DNA of 52,384 nt from Burkholderiales bacterium (lineage in GTDB: Bacteria > Pseudomonadota > Gammaproteobacteria > Burkholderiales > Casimicrobiaceae): positions 1 to 52,384 of the forward strand of contig JADYZP010000032.1 of assembly GCA_020853025.1 (NCBI GenBank), read 5' to 3'. The position numbers and the translations under genes are program-made. Positions within the stretch are counted from its first letter, which is position 1. Every line of letters begins with the position of its first letter. Positions 24,156 through 33,560 of the stretch are shown here, one piece after another. The notes beneath the pieces are model-generated. The model saw only the letters and a list, made by a program, of their open reading frames with translations. It made no database searches and was not told the DNA's origin.

Positions 24156-26108
24156 GTGCACAACGCCACGTCCTTCGCCGTCGGCCGCCGGCTCGACGTC
24201 ATCTGCCTCGGCCGTTTCGCCGTGGATTTCTATGCGCAGCAGATCGGTGCGCGGCTGGAGGATGTCACCAGTTTCGCCAAGTACCTGGGCGGCTCGTCGG
24301 CGAACACGGCGTTCGGCTGCGCGCGGCTCGGACTCCGCGCCGCGCTGATCTCGCGCATCGGCGACGATGCGAACGGCCGCTTCCTGGTCGAGACCATCGC
24401 GCGCGAAGGCTGCGACACCAGCCACGTCAGCGTCGACCCGACGCGGCTGACCGGCGCCGTCGTGCTCGGCATCAAGGACCAGGACACGTTTCCGCTGATC
24501 TTCATGCGCGAGAACTGCGCCGACATGGCGATCACCGACAACGACGTCGAAGAATCGTTCATCGCGCAGTCGCGCGCGCTGCTGATCACCGGAACGCATT
24601 TTTCGACCGACGCCATCAACCGGATCAGCAATCTGGCGCTCGACCGCGCGCGCGCCAACGACGTGCGCACGGTGCTCGACATCGACTATCGGCCGGTGCT
24701 GTGGGGGCTCACCAGGCGTGGCGACGGCGAGACCCGCTTCATCGCCTCCGACGGCGTCACCGCGCACCTGCAGCGGATCCTGCCGAAGCTCGACCTCGTC
24801 ATCGGCACTATCGAGGAGTTCAACATCGCGGGCGGCGCCACCGACATCATGACGTCGCTGTGCGCGGTGCGCGCGGTGACCGGCGCGACGCTCGTCGTCA
24901 AGCGCGGCGCCATGGGCTGCGCGGTGATCGACGGGCCGATCCCCGAGTTGCTCGACGCCGCGTTCAACGGCGAAGGCGTGGAGGTCGAAGTACTCAACGT
25001 GCTGGGCGCCGGCGACGCATTCGCCGCCGGCTTTCTGTCCGGCTGGGTGCGTGGCGAGGATTACGGCCGCTGCGCACGCTACGCGAACGCCTGCGGCGCG
25101 CTGGTCGTGTCGCGACACGGCTGCGCGCCAGCGATGCCGACGCGCGCCGAGCTCGACTATTTCCTCGCCAATGCCGCATCGATTCCGCGGCCCGACCAGG
25201 ATGCCACGCTGACGCGGCTGCACCGGGTAACCGCGCCGCGCACACCGCGCGACGAGGTGTTCGCCTTCGCCTTCGACCACCGCCCGCAGTTCTTCGACCT
25301 GGCACAGCGCGCGGGTGCCGGCGAGGCGAGGTTGCCGGCGCTGAAGCGCCTGCTGGTCGCCGCCGTCGCGGAAACGGAAGCAGCGCTCGGTCTTTCCGAC
25401 TGCATCGGCATCCTCTGCGACGACCGCTACGGCCAGCGCGCGCTCGACGCGGCGACCGGTCGCGGCTGGTGGATCGGCCGGCCGGTCGAACTGCCGGGCT
25501 CGAATCCGGTCGAGTTCGATCGTGGCCGATCCGTCGGCACCGCGCTGATCGGCTGGCCGGCCGAGCACATCGTCAAGTGCCTCGTCCACTATCATCCCGA
25601 CGATCCGGTCTTGCATCGGCTGGAGCAGGAGGCGCAGATCCGGACGCTCTACGACGCCGTGCAGGCAAGCGGGCACGAACTGCTGCTGGAAATCATCCCA
25701 GGCAAGGGGCAGCCACGCACCGACGACACCGTGCTGCGGTCGTTGAAGCGCCTCTATAACCTCGGCATTTATCCCGAATGGTGGAAGCTGGAGCCGATGT
25801 CGCCGGCGCAATGGGAGGCGATAGACGCTCTGATCGACGACCGTGATCCCTACTGCCGCGGCGTCGTGCTGCTGGGACAGAATGCCAGCATCGAGTCGCT
25901 CGCCGCCGGCTTTCGCGACGCCAAGGACTCGCGCACCTGCCGCGGCTTTGCCGTCGGCCGCACGATATTCCAGGAACCGTCCGCCGCGTGGCTCGCCGGC
26001 ACCATCGACGACGCCGAGCTCACGCGCCGCGTGCGCGCAAGTTTCCAGGCGCTGATCGACGTCTGGTGCAGCGCGCGCAGCGGACACGGCATGGGACGCC
26101 AGCCGTGA
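24156..26108 (+). CDS. iolC: bifunctional 5-dehydro-2-deoxygluconokinase / DKGP aldolase
   Basis: Inositol catabolism: phosphorylates 2-deoxy-5-keto-gluconate (IolC step), then cleaves the phosphate to dihydroxyacetone phosphate and malonate semialdehyde (IolJ step). The N-terminal PfkB kinase (about 12-320) has Y-L-G-G-S-S-A-N and the catalytic G-A-G-D (284-287). The C-terminal half (about 330-640) is the DUF2090 aldolase-like domain (F-A-F-D-H-R-P-Q-F; L-L-L-E-I-I-P-G-K-G). This fusion is known in Proteobacteria. The start is assigned at GTG 24156 because it begins just before the kinase; no good Shine-Dalgarno is visible. The stop overlaps iolD (GTGA). Confidence 0.93.
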   Translation: MHNATSFAVGRRLDVICLGRFAVDFYAQQIGARLEDVTSFAKYLGGSSANTAFGCARLGLRAALISRIGDDANGRFLVETIAREGCDTSHVSVDPTRLTGAVVLGIKDQDTFPLIFMRENCADMAITDNDVEESFIAQSRALLITGTHFSTDAINRISNLALDRARANDVRTVLDIDYRPVLWGLTRRGDGETRFIASDGVTAHLQRILPKLDLVIGTIEEFNIAGGATDIMTSLCAVRAVTGATLVVKRGAMGCAVIDGPIPELLDAAFNGEGVEVEVLNVLGAGDAFAAGFLSGWVRGEDYGRCARYANACGALVVSRHGCAPAMPTRAELDYFLANAASIPRPDQDATLTRLHRVTAPRTPRDEVFAFAFDHRPQFFDLAQRAGAGEARLPALKRLLVAAVAETEAALGLSDCIGILCDDRYGQRALDAATGRGWWIGRPVELPGSNPVEFDRGRSVGTALIGWPAEHIVKCLVHYHPDDPVLHRLEQEAQIRTLYDAVQASGHELLLEIIPGKGQPRTDDTVLRSLKRLYNLGIYPEWWKLEPMSPAQWEAIDALIDDRDPYCRGVVLLGQNASIESLAAGFRDAKDSRTCRGFAVGRTIFQEPSAAWLAGTIDDAELTRRVRASFQALIDVWCSARSGHGMGRQP

Positions 26109-27955
26109 ACACGATTCGCCTCACCACCGCGCAGGCGCTCGTCCGCTACGTCGCCGCGCTGCGTGCGCGCACACTGCAAGGCGAGTTGCCGCTCTTCGGC
26201 GGGGTGTTCGCGATTTTCGGCCACGGCAACGTCGCGGGCATCGGCGAAGCGCTCTACGCCTGTCGCGACGCGCTGCCCACGTATCGCGCGCACAATGAGC
26301 AGGCGATGGCGCATTCGGCGATCGCTTATGCGAAAGCGCATTTCCGCCGGCGGATGATGGTGTGCACGACCTCGATCGGTCCGGGTGCGACGAACCTGGT
26401 GACGGCAGCGGCGGTCGCGCACGTCAACCGGCTGCCGGTGTTGCTGCTGCCCGGCGACGTCTTCGTCTCGCGCGCACCCGATCCGGTGCTGCAGCAGGTC
26501 GAGGACTTCGCCGACGCCACGATCACCGCCAACGACTGCTTGCGGCCGGTGTCGCGCTACTTCGACCGCATCGTGCATCCGGCGCAGCTCCTCACTGCAC
26601 TGCCGCAGGCGGTGCGGGTGCTGACCGATCCCTCGCTGTGCGGGCCGGTGACGCTCGCGCTGCCGCAGGACGTGCAGACGATGGCGCACGATTATCCCGA
26701 AGCTTTTTTCGCACCCGCGGTCATCGATTTCGCGGCACCCGAGCCTTCCGCTGCCGCGCTCGCCGAAGCGCTCGCCGTGCTGCGCGATGCGCGACGGCCG
26801 CTGCTGATCGCCGGGGGTGGCGTGCTCTACGCGCTCGCCACCGATGCTCTGCGCGCGTTCGCCGAAGCGCATGGCGTGCCGGTGGCCGAGACGCATGCCG
26901 GCAAGGGTGCGCTGCCGTGGGACCACCCGCTGCAGATGGGCGCCATCGGCGTCACCGGCTCGCCCGCGGCCAATGCGCTGGCCGCGGAAGCCGATGTCGT
27001 GCTGGCGGTCGGCACGCGCCTTACCGACTTCACCACCGGGTCGCATTCGCTGTTCGGGCAGGCGCGCCTCGTCAACCTCAACGTCAACGCCTTCGACGCG
27101 CGCAAGTGGCGCGGCGTCGAGCTGAATGCCGACGCGGGTCGCGGGCTCGCCGCGCTGTCGGCGGCGTTGCCCATGTGGCGCGCGGATCCCGGCTGGCAGG
27201 ACCGCGCGCGGTGCGGCGCCGACGATTGGCGCACCGACATCGCGCGCCTGACCGGCGTCCGCGACGTGGCATTGCCCTACGACGGCGACGTCATCGGCGC
27301 AGTGCAGCGCTCGGCGCCGGATTCCACGACGCGCGACATCGTCGTCTGCGCGGCGGGCACGCTGCCCGCCGAGTTGCACAAGCTGTGGCGCACCGCGACC
27401 GCCGGCGGTTATCACATGGAGTACGGTTACTCGTGCATGGGCTACGAAATCGCCGGCGGCCTCGGCGTCAAGATGGCGAGGCCGGAACGCGAAGTGATCG
27501 TCATGGTCGGCGACGGCAGCTACCTGATGCTCAATTCCGAGATCGCGACCTCGGTGCTGCTCGACCGCAAACTCATCGTCGTCGTTCTCGACAATCGCGG
27601 CTACGGCTGCATCAATCGCCTGCAGCAGGCGGTCGGCGGCGTGCCCTTCAACAACCTCTTCGAAGATTGTTTGCAAGGGTCGCAGGGTGCGCCGCGCATC
27701 GACTTCGCCGCGCACGCGGCTTCGCTCGGCGCGCTGGCCGAGAACGTGGCGTCGATCGCCGAGCTGGAAGCAGCGCTCGTTCGCGCACGCGCGGCGCGGC
27801 GCAGCTACGTGATCACCATCGCGACCGATCCGGCGCGCACCACCGACGAAGGCGGCTGCTGGTGGGAAGTGGCGGTGCCCGAGGTGTCCGAGCGCGCAGA
27901 AGTGCGGGCCGCGCGCCAGCGTTACGAAGCAGACAAGCGCAGGCAGACGCCATGA
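26105..27955 (+). CDS. iolD: 3D-(3,5/4)-trihydroxycyclohexane-1,2-dione hydrolase IolD
   Basis: Thiamine-diphosphate enzyme that hydrolytically opens the ring of the diketo-inositol, giving 5-deoxy-glucuronate. The 616 residues show the three-domain acetolactate-synthase fold: the N-terminal domain has G-H-G-N-V-A-G and H-N-E-Q-A-M-A-H-S-A (with the ThDP-activating Glu), and the C-terminal domain has the binding motif G-D-G-S (469-472)...D-N-R-G-Y-G. Start GTG overlaps the iolC stop, and the stop overlaps iolE (ATGA). Length is normal for IolD. Confidence 0.95.
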   Translation: MNTIRLTTAQALVRYVAALRARTLQGELPLFGGVFAIFGHGNVAGIGEALYACRDALPTYRAHNEQAMAHSAIAYAKAHFRRRMMVCTTSIGPGATNLVTAAAVAHVNRLPVLLLPGDVFVSRAPDPVLQQVEDFADATITANDCLRPVSRYFDRIVHPAQLLTALPQAVRVLTDPSLCGPVTLALPQDVQTMAHDYPEAFFAPAVIDFAAPEPSAAALAEALAVLRDARRPLLIAGGGVLYALATDALRAFAEAHGVPVAETHAGKGALPWDHPLQMGAIGVTGSPAANALAAEADVVLAVGTRLTDFTTGSHSLFGQARLVNLNVNAFDARKWRGVELNADAGRGLAALSAALPMWRADPGWQDRARCGADDWRTDIARLTGVRDVALPYDGDVIGAVQRSAPDSTTRDIVVCAAGTLPAELHKLWRTATAGGYHMEYGYSCMGYEIAGGLGVKMARPEREVIVMVGDGSYLMLNSEIATSVLLDRKLIVVVLDNRGYGCINRLQQAVGGVPFNNLFEDCLQGSQGAPRIDFAAHAASLGALAENVASIAELEAALVRARAARRSYVITIATDPARTTDEGGCWWEVAVPEVSERAEVRAARQRYEADKRRQTP

Positions 27956-28869
27956 GCACACGTTTCGACGTCCAGATCGGCATCAACCCGATCTCGTGGA
28001 GCAACGACGACCTGCCTTCGCTCGGTGGCGAGACGCCGCTCGAAGTCGCCTTGAACGAAGGCAGGCAAATCGGCTACCAGGGCTTCGAACTCGGCAACAA
28101 GTTTCCGCGCGAAGCGAAGGCGCTGCGCGACGTGCTGTCGGCGCACGGCCTGGAGCTGGTGTCGGGCTGGTACTCCGGACGACTTGCGCGGCGTTCGGTC
28201 GCGGAGGAAATCGAAGCGGTGGCGCCGCATCTCGAACTGCTCGCCGCCAACCGCGCGCGGGTCATGGTCTACGGCGAGGTGGCCGACAGCATCCAGGGCA
28301 TCGACGCGCCGCTGTACAAGCGCCCGCGCTTTTTCGCTCCGGCGCAATGGGACGCCTACGCGGAGCGATTGACCGCTCTTGCGCGCCACACGCTCGCGCA
28401 CGGCGTGCGCCTCGCGTATCACCACCATATGGGCGCCTACGTCGAGACCGTCGCCGACGTCGATGCGCTGATGGCGCGGGTCGGCGACGAAGTCGGGCTG
28501 CTGTTCGACAGCGGCCACATGACCTTCGCCGGCGGCAATGCGGTCGAAGTATTGCGCAGCCACGTCGGCCGCGTCTGCCATGTCCACTGCAAGGACGTGC
28601 GGCCGGAAGTGATCCGGCTCGCGCGCAACCGCGGCTGGAGCTTTCTGGAATCCGTGATCAACGGTGCCTTCACCGTCCCCGGTGACGGCAGCATCGACTT
28701 CGCGACGATCGTCGAGATACTCGGCGAGGCGGATTATGCGGGCTGGCTGGTGGTCGAGGCCGAGCAGGATCCGGCCGTGGCGCCGAGCTTCGAATACGCC
28801 GACAAGGGCTTCCGCCACCTTCGCGGCCTGGTCGACAGCGCGGCGAGCGCCGCGAAGGAGGCAAGATGA
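27952..28869 (+). CDS. iolE: myo-inosose-2 dehydratase IolE
   Basis: Dehydrates 2-keto-myo-inositol to the diketone used by IolD. The 305 residues have the xylose-isomerase-like TIM barrel of the family: I-G-I-N-P-I-S-W-S-N-D-D near the start, G-Y-Q-G-F-E-L-G, Y-H-H-H-M-G (metal histidines), L-L-F-D-S-G-H and H-V-H-C-K-D. Both ends overlap neighbours by ATGA, so expression is tightly coupled to iolD and iolB. Confidence 0.95.
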   Translation: MSTRFDVQIGINPISWSNDDLPSLGGETPLEVALNEGRQIGYQGFELGNKFPREAKALRDVLSAHGLELVSGWYSGRLARRSVAEEIEAVAPHLELLAANRARVMVYGEVADSIQGIDAPLYKRPRFFAPAQWDAYAERLTALARHTLAHGVRLAYHHHMGAYVETVADVDALMARVGDEVGLLFDSGHMTFAGGNAVEVLRSHVGRVCHVHCKDVRPEVIRLARNRGWSFLESVINGAFTVPGDGSIDFATIVEILGEADYAGWLVVEAEQDPAVAPSFEYADKGFRHLRGLVDSAASAAKEAR

Positions 28870-29666
28870 CGCTGCTGGTCAAAGGACAGCGCAGCGGCCG
28901 CGACATCGTCGCCGTGACGCCGCGCTCGGCCGGCTGGAACTACGTCGGTTTCGCCGCGCATCGGCTCGCACCCGGCGAGGACTTCGAGTTCGACACCGCG
29001 GGCAACGAGATCTGCGTCGTCGTGCTGCGCGGCATCGTGTCGATCGTCGCCCAGGGGAAAACGTGGCGCGAAATCGGCCGCCGCAACAGCGTGTTCGACG
29101 ACGAGGCACCCTACGCCGTCTACGTGCCTGCAGGCGAGCGCGTGCGCATCGTCGCCGGCACGCAGGCCGAGATCGGCATCGCCAGCGCGCCGGGCAGCAC
29201 ACGCCACCCGGCGCGGCTCATTGAACCGTCGACGATGACGAGGACGACGCGCGGCGCCGGCTCGAACACGCGCTACGTCTGCGACATCCTGCCGCAAACG
29301 GAGCCCGCGGATCGCCTGCTGGTGGTCGAGGTGCGCACCCCCTCCGGCCATTCGTCGAGCTATCCGCCGCACAAGCACGACACCGACAACCTGCCGTCGG
29401 AAAGCTCGCTGGAGGAAACCTACTACCACCGGCTCGATCCCGCGCAGGGCTTCGCGTTCCAGCGCGTCTATACCGACGACCGGTCGCTCGACGAGTCGCT
29501 GGCGGTCGAGGATCACGACGTCGTGATGGTGCCGCGCGGTTACCATCCGGTGGTCGTGCCGCACGGCTACCAATCGTACTACCTGAACGTAATGGCGGGC
29601 CCGGTGCGCGAGTGGCACTTCCGCAACGATCCTGCGCACGAATGGATACTGAAACCCGTGGCCTGA
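28866..29666 (+). CDS. iolB: 5-deoxy-glucuronate isomerase IolB
   Basis: Converts 5-deoxy-glucuronate to 2-deoxy-5-keto-gluconate, the substrate of IolC. The 266 residues form a bicupin. The C-terminal cupin has the metal ligands P-P-H-K-H-D (about 168-173), E-E-T-Y-Y-H, and H in V-V-P-H-G-Y. The start overlaps the iolE stop (ATGA). Gene order C-D-E-B with fused aldolase covers the pathway from 2-ketoinositol to DHAP and malonate semialdehyde. Confidence 0.95.
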   Translation: MTLLVKGQRSGRDIVAVTPRSAGWNYVGFAAHRLAPGEDFEFDTAGNEICVVVLRGIVSIVAQGKTWREIGRRNSVFDDEAPYAVYVPAGERVRIVAGTQAEIGIASAPGSTRHPARLIEPSTMTRTTRGAGSNTRYVCDILPQTEPADRLLVVEVRTPSGHSSSYPPHKHDTDNLPSESSLEETYYHRLDPAQGFAFQRVYTDDRSLDESLAVEDHDVVMVPRGYHPVVVPHGYQSYYLNVMAGPVREWHFRNDPAHEWILKPVA

Positions 29667-29704
29667 TCCTCGAGCGCCGATGTCCTGAATCGGAAGGAGT
29701 GGTG

Positions 29705-30691
29705 ATGCTGGAAGTCGCATTGTTCGGTGCCGGCCGGATCGGCAGGATCCACGCCGGCAATGTCGCCCGGCAGCCGGGAGTCGCGCTGCGTTACGTCGTC
29801 GACGTCGACGCGGCGGCCGCGCAGGTGCTCGCCGCGAAGCACGGCGCGCAGGTCGCCAGCGCCGAGACGGCACTCGCCGACCCGGCCGTCGGCGCCGTGG
29901 TGATCGGGTCGTCCACCGACACCCACGCCGACCTGATCACGCGCTCCGCGGCTGCGGGCAAGGCGATCTTTTGCGAAAAACCGGTCGACCTCGCGGTCGA
30001 ACGCGCCCGCGACTGCGCGGCTGCCGTGCAGCGCGCCGGCGTCGTCTGCATGATCGGCTTCCAGCGCCGCTTCGATCCGACCTTCTCGGCGCTCAAGGCG
30101 CGCCTCGACACCGGCGAGATCGGCGACCCCGAGATGCTGGTGGTGACCAGCCGTGATCCGGGTGCGCCGCCGGTCGACTACCTGAAGCGCTCGGGCGGGA
30201 TCTTCCGCGACATGCTGATCCACGACTTCGACATCTTTCGCTGGATCCTCGACGACGATGCCGCCTCCGTCTACGCGACCGGTAGCGTGCTCACCGATCC
30301 GGCCGTCGGCAGCGTCGGCGACGTCGACTCGACAGTCGTGACGCTGCGCACGCGCCGCGGGCGCCTGGCACAGATCAATACCAGCCGCCGCGCCGCCTAC
30401 GGCTACGATCAGCGCTTCGAGGTGCTGGGCAGCCGCGGCATGCTGCAGGCGGGCAATCACCGCCCGACCGAAGTGACCGTATCGACCGCCGACAGCGTCA
30501 GTCGTGACCTGCCGGAGCACTTCTTCCTCGAGCGCTATCGCGCTGCGTATGCGCTCGAAATGGCGCATTTCTTCGACGCTTTGGCTTCCGGTACCCCGGT
30601 GCGCACGTCGATTGCGGATGGCGTGCGTGCCCTGGAACTGGCCGACGCCGCGACGACGTCGTGGCGGGAAAAGCGCATCGTCGAGCTCTAA
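29705..30691 (+). CDS. iolG: inositol 2-dehydrogenase IolG
   Basis: NAD-dependent Gfo/Idh/MocA enzyme that oxidises myo-inositol to 2-keto-inositol, the first step. The 328 residues have a Rossmann motif G-A-G-R-I-G-R-I-H at the N-terminus, the catalytic-lysine motif C-E-K-P, F-Q-R-R-F-D-P, and the D-x-x-x-H pair in R-D-M-L-I-H-D-F-D. The ATG at 29705 follows GGAAGGAG at ideal spacing. It is 38 bases after iolB. Confidence 0.92.
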   Translation: MLEVALFGAGRIGRIHAGNVARQPGVALRYVVDVDAAAAQVLAAKHGAQVASAETALADPAVGAVVIGSSTDTHADLITRSAAAGKAIFCEKPVDLAVERARDCAAAVQRAGVVCMIGFQRRFDPTFSALKARLDTGEIGDPEMLVVTSRDPGAPPVDYLKRSGGIFRDMLIHDFDIFRWILDDDAASVYATGSVLTDPAVGSVGDVDSTVVTLRTRRGRLAQINTSRRAAYGYDQRFEVLGSRGMLQAGNHRPTEVTVSTADSVSRDLPEHFFLERYRAAYALEMAHFFDALASGTPVRTSIADGVRALELADAATTSWREKRIVEL

Positions 30692-30704
30692 GACGGGGAC
30701 CCTC

Positions 30705-31733
30705 ATGGCCGCAAGCGAACGTGTCCGCATCGGCATCGTCGGCGTCGGCCGCATGGGCCGCCGGCATGCCGAGAACCTGGCGCTGCGGGTGCCCGGTGCG
30801 CAGCTGGTCGCGGCATGCAGCCCGCTGACCGAGGAACTCGACTGGGCGCGCGACACCCTCGGGGTGCGTGGCCTGTACAAGGATTACCACGAGCTTTTGG
30901 CGGATGTCGACGTCGACGCCGTGTTCCTGGTCACGCCGAATGCGCTGCATCCGGCGCAGATCATCGCGGCGCTCAAGGCCGGCAGGCACGTGTTCTGCGA
31001 AAAGCCGCTGTCGCTGGTCACCGACGAGTGCCTCGCAGTCGAGGCCGAGGCCGCGCGGCATCCGCAGTTGAAGGTGATGATCGGTTTCGTGCGCCGCTTC
31101 GACGCCAGCTACCAGGACGCGCAGAAGAGCATTGCGGCCGGAGCGATCGGGCGCCCGTTCATGGTTCGTTCGGAGACTTGCGATCAGAACGATCCATCGG
31201 GATTCTTCGTTCGCTTCGCGCCCTCTTCGGGTGGCATTTTCGTCGACATGAGCGTGCACGACATCGACCTCGCACGCTGGCTGCTGGGCTCGCCCAGGGC
31301 GTTGCGGGTGTTCTCGGCCGGCACGGTGGCCGTGCACGAAGGCCTGCGCGCCTGCGGTGACGTCGACAACGGTATCGCGATCTGCGAGTTCGCCGACGGC
31401 CGCATGGCGTGCTTCTACGCGTCACGGACGATGGCGCACGGCCACGAGACCGCCACCGAGATCGTCGGCACCGACGGTCGGCTCACCGTCGGACGCGACG
31501 GCCGCTTGAACCAGGTCGAGATCGCCGATGTGCACGGCATCCGCACGCTGACCACGCCGACCTTCTACGAGCGCTTCGCCGACGCGTTCCTGCGCGAGGA
31601 GATGCATTTCGTCGACTGCGTGCGCCACGACCGGACTCCGGCGCTGTCGCTGCACGACGCCACCGAGGCGACCCGCATCGGCATTGCGCTGCGCACGTCG
31701 CTTGCCGAACGGCGCGTGGTTGAACTGGCTTGA
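30705..31733 (+). CDS. second Gfo/Idh/MocA oxidoreductase of the iol operon
   Basis: The 342 residues share all key elements with the adjacent IolG: G-V-G-R-M-G-R-R-H, F-C-E-K-P-L, F-V-R-R-F-D and D-M-S-V-H-D-I-D. The sequence otherwise differs widely, so this is not a recent duplication. Such second dehydrogenases in iol clusters often act on scyllo- or another inositol stereoisomer; that is an inference here. It starts 13 bases after iolG and its stop lies 2 bases before the phosphatase start. Confidence 0.85.
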   Translation: MAASERVRIGIVGVGRMGRRHAENLALRVPGAQLVAACSPLTEELDWARDTLGVRGLYKDYHELLADVDVDAVFLVTPNALHPAQIIAALKAGRHVFCEKPLSLVTDECLAVEAEAARHPQLKVMIGFVRRFDASYQDAQKSIAAGAIGRPFMVRSETCDQNDPSGFFVRFAPSSGGIFVDMSVHDIDLARWLLGSPRALRVFSAGTVAVHEGLRACGDVDNGIAICEFADGRMACFYASRTMAHGHETATEIVGTDGRLTVGRDGRLNQVEIADVHGIRTLTTPTFYERFADAFLREEMHFVDCVRHDRTPALSLHDATEATRIGIALRTSLAERRVVELA

Positions 31734-31735
31734 CC

Positions 31736-32500
31736 ATGGACCGCTACGACTTCTGCCGCGCGCTCGCGCGTGACGCCGGCAAACTCGCGCACCGCGGCTT
31801 CGGCGCGTCGGCGACCACGTTGAAGGGCCGCCACGACGAGGTCACCGAGATGGACCGCGAGGTCGAGCGCTACATCCGGGCAGCGATCGCCTCCCGCTAT
31901 CCGCGCGACGCCGTCATCGGCGAGGAAGAAGGCGGCGGCGGCGGCGAGCGCCTGTGGCTGATCGACCCGATCGACGGCACCGCCAACTATGCGCGCGGGC
32001 AGCCGCGCTATTGCGTGTCGATCGGCTACCTGGAAGGCGACGTGCCGACCATCGGCGCCATCTACGACCCCAGCCACGACTGGCTCTATGCCGGCGCGCG
32101 CGGCGAGGGCGCGTACCTGGACGGGCGGCGGCTGGCGGTCAGCCCCTGTGTGGAGCTGACCGCGGCCACCGTCGAATGCGGCTGGTCGACGCGGCGCCCG
32201 GCCGCCGACTACGTCGCGCTGCTTTCCCGGGTGCTGGATGCGGGCGCCGCGATCCGCCGCGCGGGATCAGGGGCGCTGGGGCTGGCCGACGTCGCGGCCG
32301 GCCGGGCGGAGGCCTACGCCGAGCTGCACATCAATGCCTGGGATTGTGCCGCCGGCATCGTGCTGGTCCGCGAGGCCGGCGGCTTCATCAACGATTTTTT
32401 CGCCGGCGATGGGCTCACCGCCGGCAATCCGCTGATCGCGACCAACGCAGCACTTTGCGCTAAGCTATCCGGGGCGGTCGGCATTTCCATAACAGGTTGA
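31736..32500 (+). CDS. inositol-monophosphatase-family phosphatase
   Basis: The 254 residues have the family metal-site motifs: Glu-rich I-G-E-E-E (about 60-66), D-P-I-D-G-T (about 77-82) and W-D-C-A-A-G-I-V-L-V-R-E-A-G-G (about 201-215). Members hydrolyse inositol phosphates, fructose-1,6-bisphosphate or 3'-phosphoadenosine phosphate. Its place between inositol dehydrogenases and an ABC importer strongly suggests an inositol phosphate here. The ATG at 31736 is preferred; a TTG at 31730 overlapping the previous stop is also possible. Confidence 0.9.
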   Translation: MDRYDFCRALARDAGKLAHRGFGASATTLKGRHDEVTEMDREVERYIRAAIASRYPRDAVIGEEEGGGGGERLWLIDPIDGTANYARGQPRYCVSIGYLEGDVPTIGAIYDPSHDWLYAGARGEGAYLDGRRLAVSPCVELTAATVECGWSTRRPAADYVALLSRVLDAGAAIRRAGSGALGLADVAAGRAEAYAELHINAWDCAAGIVLVREAGGFINDFFAGDGLTAGNPLIATNAALCAKLSGAVGISITG

Positions 32501-32517
32501 GAATTCTAGGAGAAATC

Positions 32518-33549
32518 ATGCGCAAGTTTTCGTGGTTGCACGGCGTACTGGCGGCGCTCGCGCTGGCGGCACCGCTGTCGGCGGCGGCACAGGGCGAGCT
32601 CGTCGTCTATTGCACGGTGCAGGAAGAATGGTGCCGGCCGATGGTCGCCGCTTTCGAGAAGACAACCGGCATCAAGGTGCTGATGACGCGCAAGAGCGCC
32701 GGCGAGTTCTACGCTCAGATCAAGGCGGAGGCTGCCAATCCCAAGGGCGACATCTGGTGGGGCGGCACCGGCGACCCGCACCTGCAGGCCGCAGAGGAAG
32801 GCCTGACCGAGCCCTACAAGTCGCCGAAGCTGGCTGAACTCCAACCCTGGGCGGTCCGGCAGGCTGAAGCGTCGCACTTCAAGACCGTCGGCATCTACGC
32901 GGGTGCTTTGGGCTACAGCTACAACACCGATCTGCTCAAGAAGAAGAACATCGCGCCGCCGAAATGCTGGTCCGACCTGATCAAGCCCGAATTCAAGGAC
33001 GAGATCCAGGTTGCCAATCCCAATTCGTCGGGAACGTCGTACACGATGCTCGCCACGCTCGTCCAGTTGATGGGCGAGGACAAGGCCTTCGAGTACCTGA
33101 AGGCGCTGCACAAGAACGTCAACCAGTACACGAAGTCGGGCGGGGCGCCTGCGCGCGCGGCGGCGACCGGCGAGAGCCTGATCGGCATCACCTTCCAGCA
33201 CGATGCGGTCGTGCAAAAGGTCAAGGGTGCACCGGTGACGATCGTCTCGCCGTGTGAAGGCACCGGCTACGAGATCGGCAGCATGAGCATCATCAAGGGC
33301 GCCAAGAACATGGACAACGCCAAGAAGTGGTACGACTGGGCGCTGACACCGGAAGCGCAATCGATCGCCGGCAAGCTGCAGGTGGCCTACCAGGTGCCGT
33401 CGAACAAGAGCTCCTACATCCCGCCGCAGGCACCGGATCTCAAGGAAGTGAAGTTGATCGACTACGACTTCGTCAAGTACGGCTCGTCGGCGGAAAGAAA
33501 GCGCCTGCTGTCGAAGTGGGACAAGGACGTCTCCACGCTGCCCAAGTAG
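32518..33549 (+). CDS. periplasmic substrate-binding protein, FbpA/AfuA-like
   Basis: Periplasmic receptor of the following ABC importer. The ATG follows AGGAG at good spacing. The 343 residues start with a Sec signal (A-P-L-S-A-A-A-Q). Family motifs are V-V-Y-C, T-G-I-K-V, D-I-W-W-G-G-T-G-D-P, Y-S-Y-N-T-D and N-S-S-G-T-S-Y. The family is commonly called iron(III)-binding. However, the Tyr-Tyr pair that ligates iron in FbpA is absent; the corresponding segment reads G-I-T-F-Q-H-D-A. AfuA, a member of the same family, binds sugar phosphates. In an inositol operon beside a phosphatase, a phosphorylated inositol is the most attractive ligand, though unproven. Confidence 0.88.
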   Translation: MRKFSWLHGVLAALALAAPLSAAAQGELVVYCTVQEEWCRPMVAAFEKTTGIKVLMTRKSAGEFYAQIKAEAANPKGDIWWGGTGDPHLQAAEEGLTEPYKSPKLAELQPWAVRQAEASHFKTVGIYAGALGYSYNTDLLKKKNIAPPKCWSDLIKPEFKDEIQVANPNSSGTSYTMLATLVQLMGEDKAFEYLKALHKNVNQYTKSGGAPARAAATGESLIGITFQHDAVVQKVKGAPVTIVSPCEGTGYEIGSMSIIKGAKNMDNAKKWYDWALTPEAQSIAGKLQVAYQVPSNKSSYIPPQAPDLKEVKLIDYDFVKYGSSAERKRLLSKWDKDVSTLPK

Positions 33550-33560
33550 CGTAGCGGCGC

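Noticed and set aside
22358..25759. An 1133-codon open frame on the plus strand
   Set aside because: It lies antisense to the HD and EamA genes and out of frame with iolC; the product is Arg-rich low-complexity sequence with no domain.
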